Assembly: GCF_023073335.1 (NCBI RefSeq)
Contig: NZ_JADPJG010000002.1
Coordinates: 477,881 to 541,880, forward strand
Length of the DNA stretch: 64,000 nucleotides
Direction: 5' to 3'
From: Bradyrhizobium sp. 21
GTDB lineage: Bacteria > Pseudomonadota > Alphaproteobacteria > Rhizobiales > Xanthobacteraceae
The translations under genes and the position numbers were made by a program. The notes beneath the pieces were generated by a model. The model was not told where the DNA came from. It saw only the letters and a list, made by a program, of their open reading frames with translations, and ran no database searches. Below are positions 51,978-61,817 of the stretch, in pieces (position 1 is the first letter of the stretch; every line of letters starts with the position of its first letter).

Positions 51978-52936
51978 AGCCTGCCATGGCCGCCGAGAAC
52001 GAAAAGTCCAGGCTCGATGACGCCGCCCGCGCCGGCTGGCTCTATTTCATTGCCGGCCATACCCAGGACGAGATCGCAAAGATGCTCCAGGTCTCGCGCG
52101 CATCGGCGCAGCGGCTGGTCTCGCTGTGTCTCGCCGAACGGCTCATCACCTTCCGGCTCGAACATCCCATCGCCGCCTGCATGGAGTTGGCGGCACGCCT
52201 GAAGGAGCGTTTCGATCTCGCCCATTGCGAGGTGGTGCCGGCCGATCCTGCGGCGCCGCAGGCCACAGCGGGGATTGCCGAACGCTGCGCCAATCTGCTG
52301 GATGCGACGCTGCGCTCGGAGACGCCCGTGATCGTCGCGCTTGGCACGGGCCGGGCAGTGCGCGCCGCGGTCGAGCGCGTCACGCCGATCGACCGGCCCA
52401 ATCACCAGATCGTCTCGCTGGTCGGCAACATCTCCGCCGACGGCTCGGCGAGCTTCTACGACACCGTGGGCCGACTCGCCGACCGGACCGGCGCGCGGCA
52501 CTATCCGATGCCGCTGCCGTTCCTGATGTCGTCTGAGGACGAGCGCAACAAGATGGTGCGGATCGAGCCGATTGCGAAGGTGAAGGCCGTTGCCGCCAAG
52601 GCTGACTTACGCCTCGTCGGCATCGGCCAGATGGACCAGAAGGCGCAGGTCCATGTCGACGGCTTCGTCACCCGCGACGAACTGTTCGAGATGATGCGGC
52701 AGGGCGCCATCGGCGAGATCACCGGCTGGGCCTATGATGCCAAGGGCCGCCTGCTCAAGGCCGGCACCAACAAACGCCTCACCAGCATCCCGCCGGAAGT
52801 GCCTGCGAAGACCACGACCATCGGCGCCGCAATCGGCGCGGCCAAGGTGTCGGCGATTGCCGCGGCGCTGAATGGGCGGCTGATCAACGGGCTGATCACG
52901 GATGAGACGACGGCAAGGGCGATTCTGGAGCGGTAG
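51974..52936 (+). CDS. SorC/DeoR-type sugar-binding transcriptional regulator
   Basis: 320 aa. The N-terminal HTH is in YFIAGHTQDEIAKMLQVSRA, then SAQRLVSLC. The SorC effector domain follows, with VIVALGTGRAVRAAVERV and ITDETTARAILE at the end. SorC-family proteins bind phosphorylated sugars. GTG 51974 overlaps the HAD stop; ATG at 51986 is another start. It precedes the polyol transporter genes, and an inverted repeat at 53161-53185 is a likely operator. Confidence 0.88.
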   Translation: MKPAMAAENEKSRLDDAARAGWLYFIAGHTQDEIAKMLQVSRASAQRLVSLCLAERLITFRLEHPIAACMELAARLKERFDLAHCEVVPADPAAPQATAGIAERCANLLDATLRSETPVIVALGTGRAVRAAVERVTPIDRPNHQIVSLVGNISADGSASFYDTVGRLADRTGARHYPMPLPFLMSSEDERNKMVRIEPIAKVKAVAAKADLRLVGIGQMDQKAQVHVDGFVTRDELFEMMRQGAIGEITGWAYDAKGRLLKAGTNKRLTSIPPEVPAKTTTIGAAIGAAKVSAIAAALNGRLINGLITDETTARAILER

Positions 52937-52972
52937 GCGCTGGTGAGATGACCGATCTCGCCTCGCACAACA

Positions 52973-53085
52973 CTGTCATCGTGCGCGAAGGCGGACGATC
53001 CAGGACGCCCCGGCCCAACTTAGAGCAAACCAACTCACGGTAGGGAGTACTGGATGCACCGCCTTCGCGGGGCATGATGGGGACG
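52973..53085. repeat. Degenerate family 2-type repeat
   Basis: CTGTCATCGTGCGCGAAGGCGG then GATCCAG on the left, and CTGGAT then CCGCCTTCGC then GGGGCATGAT on the right, pair as nested inverted repeats (52985-52994 with 53059-53068; 52998-53003 with 53050-53055). Layout matches the element at 32715-32898 but the ends have decayed. Non-coding. Confidence 0.6.
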
Positions 53086-53160
53086 GTTGTCGCACCGCAA
53101 CACTCATAAGTTGCGTGAACACCCTCCCGCCTGCTTGACAATCCTTCGCCGCCAGTCGAA

Positions 53161-53185
53161 CATACGCCCAACGCGTGGGCATATG
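53161..53185. promoter_or_regulatory. Candidate SorC operator upstream of the polyol transporter
   Basis: CATACGCCCA (53161-53170), 5-base centre, TGGGCATATG (53176-53185): 9 of 10 positions pair. It ends 29 bases before the GTG of the binding-protein gene and follows the regulator gene directly. Good position for control by the SorC protein. Confidence 0.5.
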
Positions 53186-53214
53186 CTCAAAAACGCGATC
53201 CTAGGGAGGTCACC

Positions 53215-54528
53215 GTGAAACAATTCCTCGGCGCCGTCTGCGGCGCGTCTTGCCTGCTGCTGGTCGTCCCTGCGATGGCCGAAACGACCCTGACGATCGC
53301 CACCGTGAACAATGGCGACATGATCCGCATGCAGGGTCTGACAGCTGAATTCACCAAGAAGAACCCTGATATCGCCGTGAAATGGGTGACGCTTGAGGAG
53401 AATGTGCTGCGCCAGCGCGTCACCACCGACATTGCCACCAAGGGCGGCCAGTTCGACGTTCTCACCATCGGCACCTACGAGGTGCCGATCTGGGCCAAGA
53501 AGGGCTGGCTGGTGCCGCTCGCCAATCTCGGCGCCGACTACGATGTGGCCGACCTCCTGCCCAGGATCAAGGATGCAGTCTCCGTCGACGGCAAGCTCTA
53601 CGCCGCGCCGTTCTACGGCGAGAGCTCGATGGTGATGTACCGGACCGACCTGTTCGACAAGGCCGGCCTCAAGATGCCGGAGAAGCCGGCTTGGGATTTC
53701 GTCGTCGATGCGGCCAAGAAGCTCACCGACAAAAGCGCCGGCGTTTACGGCATTTGCCTGCGCGGCAAGGCCGGCTGGGGCGAGAACATGGCGTTTCTCT
53801 CGGCCATGGCCAATTCCTACGGCGCGCGCTGGTTCGACGAGAATTGGCAGCCGCAGTTCAACACGCCGGAATGGAAGGCGACGCTGTCGACCTATGTCGA
53901 CCTGATGAAGCAGGCCGGCCCTCCCGGTGCGAGCTCCAACGGCTTCAACGAGAACCTCGCGCTGTTCAACGCCGGCAAGTGCGCGATGTGGATCGACGCG
54001 ACGGTGGCGGCATCGTTCGTCACCAACCCGAAGGACTCCAAGGTCGCCGACAAGGTCGGCTTCGCGCTTGCGCCCAACACGGGCCTGGGCAAGAACGCCA
54101 ACTGGCTATGGGCCTGGAATCTGGCGATCCCAGCCGGCTCCAAGAAGGCCGAAGCGGCCGAGAAGTTCATCGCCTGGGCCACCAGCAAGGACTACACCAA
54201 AGTCGTGGCGGCGAAGGACGGCTGGGCCAACGTGCCGCCGGGCACGCGGACCTCGCTCTACCAAAACCCTGAATATCTGAAGGTCGCCCCGTTCGCCAAG
54301 CTGACGCTGGCCTCGATCGATGCCGCCGACCCGAACAAGCCGACGGTGAAGCCGGTTCCTTACGTCGGCGTGCAATATGCCGCGATTCCCGAATTCCAGG
54401 GCATCGGCACGCAGGTCGGCCAGCAATTCTCGGCCGCGCTCGCTGGCTCGATGACGGTCGATGCCGCGCTCACCGCCGCGCAATCCGCGACCGAGCGCGA
54501 GATGAAGCGCGCCGGCTACATCAAGTGA
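53215..54528 (+). CDS. smoE: Polyol ABC transporter substrate-binding protein (SmoE-like)
   Basis: 437 aa, family-1 extracellular solute-binding protein of the sorbitol/mannitol group. The signal peptide ends PAMAE. NNGDMIRMQGLTAEFTKKNPDI and DVLTIGTYEVPIWAKKGWLVPL are typical of SmoE/MtlE. GTG start after GGGAGGTCACC, a strong ribosome-binding site. Heads the CUT1 system that imports a sugar alcohol. Confidence 0.88.
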   Translation: MKQFLGAVCGASCLLLVVPAMAETTLTIATVNNGDMIRMQGLTAEFTKKNPDIAVKWVTLEENVLRQRVTTDIATKGGQFDVLTIGTYEVPIWAKKGWLVPLANLGADYDVADLLPRIKDAVSVDGKLYAAPFYGESSMVMYRTDLFDKAGLKMPEKPAWDFVVDAAKKLTDKSAGVYGICLRGKAGWGENMAFLSAMANSYGARWFDENWQPQFNTPEWKATLSTYVDLMKQAGPPGASSNGFNENLALFNAGKCAMWIDATVAASFVTNPKDSKVADKVGFALAPNTGLGKNANWLWAWNLAIPAGSKKAEAAEKFIAWATSKDYTKVVAAKDGWANVPPGTRTSLYQNPEYLKVAPFAKLTLASIDAADPNKPTVKPVPYVGVQYAAIPEFQGIGTQVGQQFSAALAGSMTVDAALTAAQSATEREMKRAGYIK

Positions 54529-54558
54529 ACCCGAGCTCTCCTTCCTGAGCTCAAACTT

Positions 54559-54590
54559 GCGGCCATCCACCACACCGGATGGATGGCCGC
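54559..54590. terminator. Stem-loop between smoE and smoF
   Basis: GCGGCCATCC (54559-54568), 12-base loop, GGATGGCCGC (54581-54590): perfect 10-bp arms followed by CTTCTT. It lies in the 89-base gap of the operon and probably lowers expression of the membrane genes relative to smoE. Confidence 0.7.
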
Positions 54591-54617
54591 CTTCTTGCCG
54601 CAAGCGGAGAAGCGTGA

Positions 54618-55490
54618 ATGGCAACCCGGCAGACGCAGATCCTCGCGCGCGCGCTCCTCACGCCCGCGGTGGGGCTGCTGTTCATCTGGATGATCGTCCC
54701 GCTCGCGCTTACGATCTATTTCTCGACGCTGCATTACAGCCTGCTCGATCCCGGCTCGGAATCGTTCGTCGGGCTGGAAAACTTCCGCTACTTCCTCACC
54801 GATCCAGCGTTCCTTGCCTCGCTCCAGAACACGCTGGTGCTGGTCGGCTCGGTGCTGGCGCTGACCATCCTGCTCGGCATTCCCCTGGCGCTGCTGATGG
54901 ACCAGCCCGTGATCGGACGCAATTTCGTCCGGCTGATGGTGATCGCACCGTTCTTCGTGATGCCGACCGTGAGCGCGCTGGTCTGGAAGAACCTGCTGAT
55001 GCATCCGGTGTCCGGGCTGTTCGCCTGGATCGCCTCGGTGTTCGGGCTGACGCCGATCGACTGGTTCAACGACATGCCGCTGTTTGCGGTGATCCTGATC
55101 GTGACGTGGCAATGGCTGCCATTCGCGACGCTGATCTTGTTGACCGCGCTGCAGTCGCTCGACGAGGAGCAGAAGGAGGCAGCCGAGATGGACGGCGCCA
55201 GCGCGGTCTCGACCTTCATCTACATCACGCTGCCGCACCTCGCGCGGCCCATCACCGTGGTGATCCTGATCGAGACCATCTTCCTGCTGACGGTGTTCGC
55301 CGAGATCTTCGTCACGACCGGAGGCGGGCCCGGCCTGCAGACCACCAACATCGCCTTCCTGATCTATTCGCAGGCGCTGATCCAGTTTGATGTCGGCAGC
55401 GCCTCCGCAGGTGGTCTCGTCGCGGTGGTGATCGCCAATGTCGTCGCCTTCTTCCTGGTCCGCATCGTCGGCCGCAATCTGGAGGCGTGA
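54618..55490 (+). CDS. smoF: Polyol ABC transporter permease (SmoF-like)
   Basis: 290 aa CUT1 permease with six hydrophobic segments. The EAA loop reads EAAEMDGASAVSTFIYITLPHLARP. The N-terminus has the MalF-type first segment. It starts 89 bases after smoE and ends 3 bases before the second permease. Forms the inner-membrane channel with SmoG. Confidence 0.88.
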   Translation: MATRQTQILARALLTPAVGLLFIWMIVPLALTIYFSTLHYSLLDPGSESFVGLENFRYFLTDPAFLASLQNTLVLVGSVLALTILLGIPLALLMDQPVIGRNFVRLMVIAPFFVMPTVSALVWKNLLMHPVSGLFAWIASVFGLTPIDWFNDMPLFAVILIVTWQWLPFATLILLTALQSLDEEQKEAAEMDGASAVSTFIYITLPHLARPITVVILIETIFLLTVFAEIFVTTGGGPGLQTTNIAFLIYSQALIQFDVGSASAGGLVAVVIANVVAFFLVRIVGRNLEA

Positions 55491-55493
55491 GAC

Positions 55494-56324
55494 ATGGCGC
55501 GGATGGCGACGACGAAGCAGGTGGTGGTCTCGACGATCGGGGCGTGGTTCTTCGGCTTCCTGATCTTCTTCCCCATCCTCTGGATGGTGCTGGCGAGCTT
55601 CAAGACCGAGCTCGAGGCCTTCGCCATCCCGCCGTCCTTCCTGTTCTTCCACTGGACCACCGAGAACTACGCGACCGTGCAGGAGCGCAGTGACTATTTC
55701 CAACACGCGCTGAACTCGGTCATCATCGCCGGCGGCTCGACGCTGATTGCGCTTCTGATCGCGATCCCTGCGGCCTGGTCGATGGCGTTCTCGCCGACCA
55801 AGCGCACCAAGGACATCCTGCTCTGGATGCTCTCGACCAAGATGATGCCGCCGGTCGGCGTGCTGGTGCCGATCTACCTGATCTACAAGACGTTTGGCCT
55901 GCTCGATTCCCGCATCGGCCTGATCTTCATCCTGTGCCTCGGAAACCTGCCGATCGTCATCTGGATGCTCTTCACCTATTTCAAGGAGATCCCACGCGAC
56001 ATCCTCGAAGCCGCGCGCATGGACGGCGCTACCATCGGCCGCGAGCTCATCTATGTCCTGACGCCGATGGCGATCCCGGGGCTGGCGTCGACCATGCTGC
56101 TCAATTTGATCCTGGCCTGGAACGAGGCGTTCTGGACGCTCAATCTGTCGACCTCGAACGCCGCGCCGCTCACCACGTTCATCGCGTCTTATTCGAGCCC
56201 GGAAGGGCTGTTCTGGGCAAAGCTGTCGGCGGCCTCGACGCTGGCGATTGCCCCCATTCTCGTCCTCGGTTGGTTCAGCCAGAAGCAGCTCGTGCGCGGG
56301 CTCACCTTCGGCGCTGTGAAGTAA
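55494..56324 (+). CDS. smoG: Polyol ABC transporter permease (SmoG-like)
   Basis: 276 aa CUT1 permease of the MalG type, six hydrophobic segments. The EAA loop is LEAARMDGATIGRELIYVLTPMAIPG. A second ATG two codons later is also a possible start. Followed by the ATPase gene after 15 bases. Confidence 0.88.
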   Translation: MARMATTKQVVVSTIGAWFFGFLIFFPILWMVLASFKTELEAFAIPPSFLFFHWTTENYATVQERSDYFQHALNSVIIAGGSTLIALLIAIPAAWSMAFSPTKRTKDILLWMLSTKMMPPVGVLVPIYLIYKTFGLLDSRIGLIFILCLGNLPIVIWMLFTYFKEIPRDILEAARMDGATIGRELIYVLTPMAIPGLASTMLLNLILAWNEAFWTLNLSTSNAAPLTTFIASYSSPEGLFWAKLSAASTLAIAPILVLGWFSQKQLVRGLTFGAVK

Positions 56325-56339
56325 AGGGGCTGCCGGATC

Positions 56340-57345
<1,006 letters not shown>

Positions 57346-57347
<2 letters not shown>

Positions 57348-57377
57348 CAAGAAACGGCACAAATCGACAAGAAACGG
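57346..57377. repeat. Direct repeat before the SDR gene
   Basis: GACAAGAAACGG occurs at 57346-57357 and again at 57366-57377 (20-base period). The second copy lies next to the likely ribosome-binding site of the SDR gene. Confidence 0.4.
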
Positions 57378-57387
57378 AAAGACCAAA

Positions 57388-58161
57388 ATGTATCTGGAGA
57401 AATTCAAGCTGACCGGCAAGACCGCGTTCATCACCGGTGGCGGGCAGGGCATTGGCCTCGGCTGTGCCGAGGCGTTGGCCGAAGCCGGCGCCAAGGTGAT
57501 CATCGGCGACCGGGACAGCAAGGTCGCCGACAGCGCGAAAGCCGAGCTGAAGGCCAAGGGCTACGACATCGAAACCGCGATCATGGACGTCACCGACACA
57601 AGACGCGTGGCGGAGGTCGCCAACGACCTCGTGGCCCGCCACGGCAAAGTCGATATCCTCGTCAACAATGCCGGCATTGCCCGCAGCGAGACGCCGGCGG
57701 AGACCGTGACGGATGAGCACTGGCTCAACGTCATCGACGTCAATCTCAACGGCACCTTCTGGTGCTGCCGCGAATTCGGCAAGCACATGCTCAACGCCAA
57801 GAGCGGCGCCATCGTCAATGTCGGCTCGATGTCGGGTTTCATCGTCAACAAGCCGCAGGAGCAGTGCTTTTACAACGCTTCCAAGGCTGCCGTGCACCAT
57901 CTCACAAAATCGCTGGCCGCCGAGTGGGGCGCACGCGGCATCCGCGTCAACGCGGTGGCACCGACCTATATCGAGACGCCGCTCAACGCCTTCGTCAAGA
58001 GCAATCCAAAAATGTACGACGCCTGGATCGGTGGAACCCCGATGGCGCGGATGGGGCAGATCGATGAGATCGCCTCCGTCGTGCTGTTCCTCTCCTCGGA
58101 GGCCGCGAGCCTGATGACCGGCAGCATCGTGCTGGTGGATGGCGGTTACACTTGCTGGTAG
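57388..58161 (+). CDS. SDR family polyol dehydrogenase
   Basis: 257 aa classical short-chain dehydrogenase. Cofactor motif TGGGQGIG (residues 16-23). NNAG near 92. Catalytic Ser in GSMSGF and YxxxK in FYNASKAAVHH. C-terminal VDGGYTCW. Likely oxidises the imported polyol (sorbitol, arabitol or similar) to a ketose with NAD. I start it at ATG 57388, after ACGGAAAG. Two sugar kinases follow, which would phosphorylate the product. Confidence 0.88.
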   Translation: MYLEKFKLTGKTAFITGGGQGIGLGCAEALAEAGAKVIIGDRDSKVADSAKAELKAKGYDIETAIMDVTDTRRVAEVANDLVARHGKVDILVNNAGIARSETPAETVTDEHWLNVIDVNLNGTFWCCREFGKHMLNAKSGAIVNVGSMSGFIVNKPQEQCFYNASKAAVHHLTKSLAAEWGARGIRVNAVAPTYIETPLNAFVKSNPKMYDAWIGGTPMARMGQIDEIASVVLFLSSEAASLMTGSIVLVDGGYTCW

Positions 58162-58199
58162 GCTTGCGTCAAAACTGACGAGAGCTTCCGGGAGCGACA

Positions 58200-59840
58200 A
58201 TGCCGCGAGCGTATATCGGCGTCGATGTAGGGACCACGAGCACGCGGGCAGGGGTGTTTGACGAGGCCGGCACCCTTCTGGCGGCGGCCCGGCATCCGTT
58301 CAGGACCTGGCACGAGGCCGGTGACATCGTCGAGCAGTCGTCCCAGGACATCTGGGAGGCCTGCGTCAAGTCGGTTCGTGCCGCGGTGGCGGAAGCCGAC
58401 ATCGCGCCGGACAGCGTCGGCGGTATCGGTTTCGACGCGACCTGTTCCCTCGTGGTGCTCGACCGCCAGGGCGAGCCGGTCACCGTCAGTGCGTCCGGCG
58501 ACAGGCAACGCAACGTCATCGTCTGGATGGACCATCGCGCCACCGCCGAGGCGCGGCTGATCAACGAGACCGGGGACGCGGTGCTGCGCTATGTCGGCGG
58601 CTCGATCTCGCCCGAGATGGAGATGCCGAAGCTGCTGTGGCTGAAGCGGCATCTTCGCGCCAGCTTCGACGCCGCCGGTCACTTCTTCGATCTGGCGGAT
58701 TATCTGACCTGGCGTGCAACCGGCTCGCTTCAACGCTCCACCTGCACGGTCACCTGCAAGTGGAACTATCTCGCGCATGACGGCGGCGGCTGGAGCGCGC
58801 CGTTCTTCCAGCGCATCGGCCTGTCGGATTTCGTCGCAGAGAAATACGCCCGCATCGGCACCGAGATCGTCGCCCCCGGTACGCGGCTCGGCGCGGGTCT
58901 TACCCGTACGGCCGCCGCCGATCTCGGCCTGTCGGCGGGCATACCGGTCGGTGCGTCCCTGATCGACGCGCATGCCGGCGGCATCGGCGCGATCGGCGGC
59001 CGCGATGAAACGGACGGCGCGACAGATGTCTGCGACCGCCTTGCCTACATCATGGGAACGTCGGCCTGCATCATGGCGACGACGAAAGAGCCGTGCTTCG
59101 TGCCGGGCGTGTGGGGGCCTTATTACTCCGGCATGGTGCCGAATTTCTGGCTCAACGAGGGCGGGCAGTCGGCCGCGGGCGCCGCGATCGACCATCTGCT
59201 CAAGTCGCATCCCGGCTTTGGCGAGGCGAGCGCAGCGGCGCGCAGCGAGGGCCTCGACCTCATCGAGTTCCTCGAGCGCCGCATCATCGCCCGCGCCGGC
59301 GATGCCAGCCGTGCCGCGCTGCTGGCGCGCGACGTCCATGTCCTCCCTGAGTTCATCGGCAACCGTTCGCCTTACGCCGACCCTGACACGCGCGCGGTGA
59401 TCGCGGGACTCGATCTCGACACCGATGTCGCTTCGATGGAGCGGCTGTTCGTTGCCGGCCTGTGCGGGCTCGCTTATGGTCTTGCCGAGGTGATCGGGGC
59501 CTTTGCCGCGCATGGCGTCCATTCCAGCATCATGATCATGGGCGGCGGCGCCAGCCGCAGCCCGCTGGTGCGGCAGATCATGGCTGATACCACCGGCCTC
59601 ACGGTCGCGCTGCCGCAGACGAAAGAGCCGGTGCTGCTCGGCGCCGCGATGTTAGGTGCGGTCGCAGGCGGCGCCTATGCCTCGATCGGCGAGACCATGG
59701 CAAAAATGTCGGCGCTGGGACGGAAGAGCGAGCCGACCGCGCCCGACATCGCCGCCTTTCACGCCCGCAAACGCGGGGTCTACAAGCTGCTGCGCGAGGT
59801 CGATCGCGGCAGCCGCGCGGCGATGCGAATGGGAGTCTGA
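58200..59840 (+). CDS. FGGY family carbohydrate kinase (D-ribulokinase-like)
   Basis: 546 aa, longer than xylulokinase and close to ribulokinase length. ATP-site start YIGVDVGTTSTRAGVFD. Substrate block FDATCSLVVLD and VWMDHRATAEA. C-terminal FGGY-type motif IMIMGGGASRSPLVRQIMAD. TCTVTCKWNYLAHDGGGW resembles the D-ribulokinase (YDR109C/FGGY) branch. Phosphorylates a ketopentose such as D-ribulose formed from a pentitol; exact sugar inferred. Confidence 0.85.
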   Translation: MPRAYIGVDVGTTSTRAGVFDEAGTLLAAARHPFRTWHEAGDIVEQSSQDIWEACVKSVRAAVAEADIAPDSVGGIGFDATCSLVVLDRQGEPVTVSASGDRQRNVIVWMDHRATAEARLINETGDAVLRYVGGSISPEMEMPKLLWLKRHLRASFDAAGHFFDLADYLTWRATGSLQRSTCTVTCKWNYLAHDGGGWSAPFFQRIGLSDFVAEKYARIGTEIVAPGTRLGAGLTRTAAADLGLSAGIPVGASLIDAHAGGIGAIGGRDETDGATDVCDRLAYIMGTSACIMATTKEPCFVPGVWGPYYSGMVPNFWLNEGGQSAAGAAIDHLLKSHPGFGEASAAARSEGLDLIEFLERRIIARAGDASRAALLARDVHVLPEFIGNRSPYADPDTRAVIAGLDLDTDVASMERLFVAGLCGLAYGLAEVIGAFAAHGVHSSIMIMGGGASRSPLVRQIMADTTGLTVALPQTKEPVLLGAAMLGAVAGGAYASIGETMAKMSALGRKSEPTAPDIAAFHARKRGVYKLLREVDRGSRAAMRMGV

Positions 59841-59845
59841 AACGG

Positions 59846-60781
59846 ATGCTGATTGCCTGCGGCGATGCGCTGATCGATTTCGTCCCGACGCGAAACACCG
59901 AGGGGCGCGAGGCGGTGATGCCGGCCGTCGGCGGCTCCTGCCTCAACGTCGCGATCGGCATGGCGCGGCTGGGCGCGCCGACCGGCTTTGTCGGCGGCAT
60001 CTCGACCGACCTGTTCGGGCGCATGATCGCCGATCACGCCGCTGCCTCCAACGTCGAACTCGATCTCGCCACCAGTAGCGATCATCAGACCACACTCGCC
60101 TTCGTGCGCATCGTCGCGGGCGAATCGCATTATGCCTTCTACGACGCCGAGACCGCGACGCGAAACTGGACGTATCGGCGCGGGATCATTCCATTCGCGA
60201 CCGTCGAGGCCCTCCACGTCGGCTCGACCACGCTGGTCAACGACCAGGGCGCCGCCGAGACCAAAGCCCTGATCGCGGACGCACGGTCCTCATCGACGAT
60301 CTCCTTCGATCCGAACTGCCGGCCCAACCTCGTCAAGGACAAGCCGGCCTATCTCGCGCGCATGGCTGAGTTCGCTGACAGCGCCGATCTCATCAAGATG
60401 TCGGACGTCGACTTCGCCTATCTCTTTGGCGACGAGCCGTATCAGCAGCGCGCGCGCGCACTGCTCGCACGGGGCACGAGCCTCGTCGTGATCACCCGCG
60501 GCAACAACGGCGCCGTCGCATGGCATGCCGGGGCGGGGCAGATCGAGGTCGCCGCACCCGAGGTCGAGGTCGCCGACACCATCGGCGCCGGCGACAGTTT
60601 TCAGGCGGCACTGTTGTTTGCCCTGCACAAGCAGGGGCGCCTCGCCCGGGAGAAACTGACGAGCATCGGCGCGGACGAGCTTCGCCGCGCGCTATCCTTC
60701 GCCGCCAATTGCGCTGGGCTGACCTGCACCCGTCCCGGTGCCGATCCGCCCTGGAGTCATGAGATCGCGTGGAGCCCTTAA
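59846..60781 (+). CDS. PfkB family sugar kinase (fructokinase-like)
   Basis: 311 aa. The PfkB signatures are GGSCLNVAIGMARLG near the N-terminus and DTIGAGDSFQAALLFAL near residue 245, with the catalytic Asp in GAGDS. SFDPNCRPNLV is typical of fructokinases. Starts 5 bases after the FGGY kinase. A second kinase suggests the operon handles two ketoses (for example fructose from sorbitol/mannitol and ribulose or xylulose from pentitols). Confidence 0.87.
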   Translation: MLIACGDALIDFVPTRNTEGREAVMPAVGGSCLNVAIGMARLGAPTGFVGGISTDLFGRMIADHAAASNVELDLATSSDHQTTLAFVRIVAGESHYAFYDAETATRNWTYRRGIIPFATVEALHVGSTTLVNDQGAAETKALIADARSSSTISFDPNCRPNLVKDKPAYLARMAEFADSADLIKMSDVDFAYLFGDEPYQQRARALLARGTSLVVITRGNNGAVAWHAGAGQIEVAAPEVEVADTIGAGDSFQAALLFALHKQGRLAREKLTSIGADELRRALSFAANCAGLTCTRPGADPPWSHEIAWSP

Positions 60782-60794
60782 GCCCAGCGCCGCG

Positions 60795-61682
60795 TCACAG
60801 CCGCGCCACGACCTTCTCGGCGCATTTGAGGAAGGTGCGGATCAGCGGGCTGTGCGAGTCCCGCCGCCAGCAGACCGCAACGTCGATGGAGTCGGTCGCA
60901 TCCCGCAGCCGCCGGAACACGATGCCGCGCGGCGCCCCGAGCTGGGCGCAGGCGGGCAGGATGGCCAGGCCTTCACCGGCCAGCACCAGGCTCATCGCCG
61001 AATGCACGGTCTCGACCCGGCCGGCGACCGGCATCACGATCTGGTGCCGCCGCAGCAAGGCCGTGACCGCGGAGGAGGCGGGGTCCTGGTCCGGACGGGG
61101 CAGCGCGATCAGCGGGCGGCCCTGCAACCGCGCCATCGGCACCGAGCCCAGGCGAGCGAGCGGCGAGCGGATCGGCATCGCCAGCATGAACAGTTGCGCG
61201 CCGATCCGCGCCACCTGGATCTCGGGATGGTGGATCGCCGGCATGCACAGCGCAACCGTGACGCTGCGGTCGAGCAGCCGCGCCTCGCGCGTCGAGGCGC
61301 TGAGCTCGGCGAAATCGAGATCGACGCCGGGAATGGACCGCCGCAGTTCGGGGATCAGGCGCGGCAGCACCGCATTCGCCAGCACGAACATGTAGCCGAC
61401 CGAGATCCGCCCGCGACGACCGGCTGCGACCGCGCGCGCGGCTTCGGCGCCGTCGGCCGCCAGCGCCAGCGCCTCGCCGGCGCGCGCGAACAGCGCCTGG
61501 CCCGCCTCGGTCAGGTCCATGCCGCGCGTGCCGCGCCGGAACAGCGGCGCGCCGATTTCGGCCTCCAGCTTGCGGATCTGGACCGAGAGGGGCGGTTGCG
61601 CCATGCGAAGCCGCTCGGCGGCCTTGCCGACGCTGCGCGCCTCGGCGACGGCGACGAAATAGCGGAGCCGGCGAAGATCCAT
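60795..61682 (-). CDS. LysR family transcriptional regulator
   Basis: 295 aa. N-terminal HTH: MDLRRLRYFVAVAEARSVGK, then AAERLRMAQPPLSVQIRKLE, the classic LysR layout. C-terminal type-II periplasmic-binding-like effector domain. Divergent from the amidase gene, which it probably controls. Converges on the PfkB gene with 13 bases between. A start 2 codons earlier (61688) is possible. Confidence 0.9.
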   Translation of the reverse strand: MDLRRLRYFVAVAEARSVGKAAERLRMAQPPLSVQIRKLEAEIGAPLFRRGTRGMDLTEAGQALFARAGEALALAADGAEAARAVAAGRRGRISVGYMFVLANAVLPRLIPELRRSIPGVDLDFAELSASTREARLLDRSVTVALCMPAIHHPEIQVARIGAQLFMLAMPIRSPLARLGSVPMARLQGRPLIALPRPDQDPASSAVTALLRRHQIVMPVAGRVETVHSAMSLVLAGEGLAILPACAQLGAPRGIVFRRLRDATDSIDVAVCWRRDSHSPLIRTFLKCAEKVVARL

Positions 61683-61817
61683 TGGCATACCGAAAGAATA
61701 TGGGTTGGCGACCAAAATCGTATTGGACGGCGAGTTAACAAAACTGTCATTCTCGCTGTCAATGCCTTGTCAATGTCTTTGGGCCAACGGCGGCCCGCTT
61801 CGGAGCGTCATGTGACG

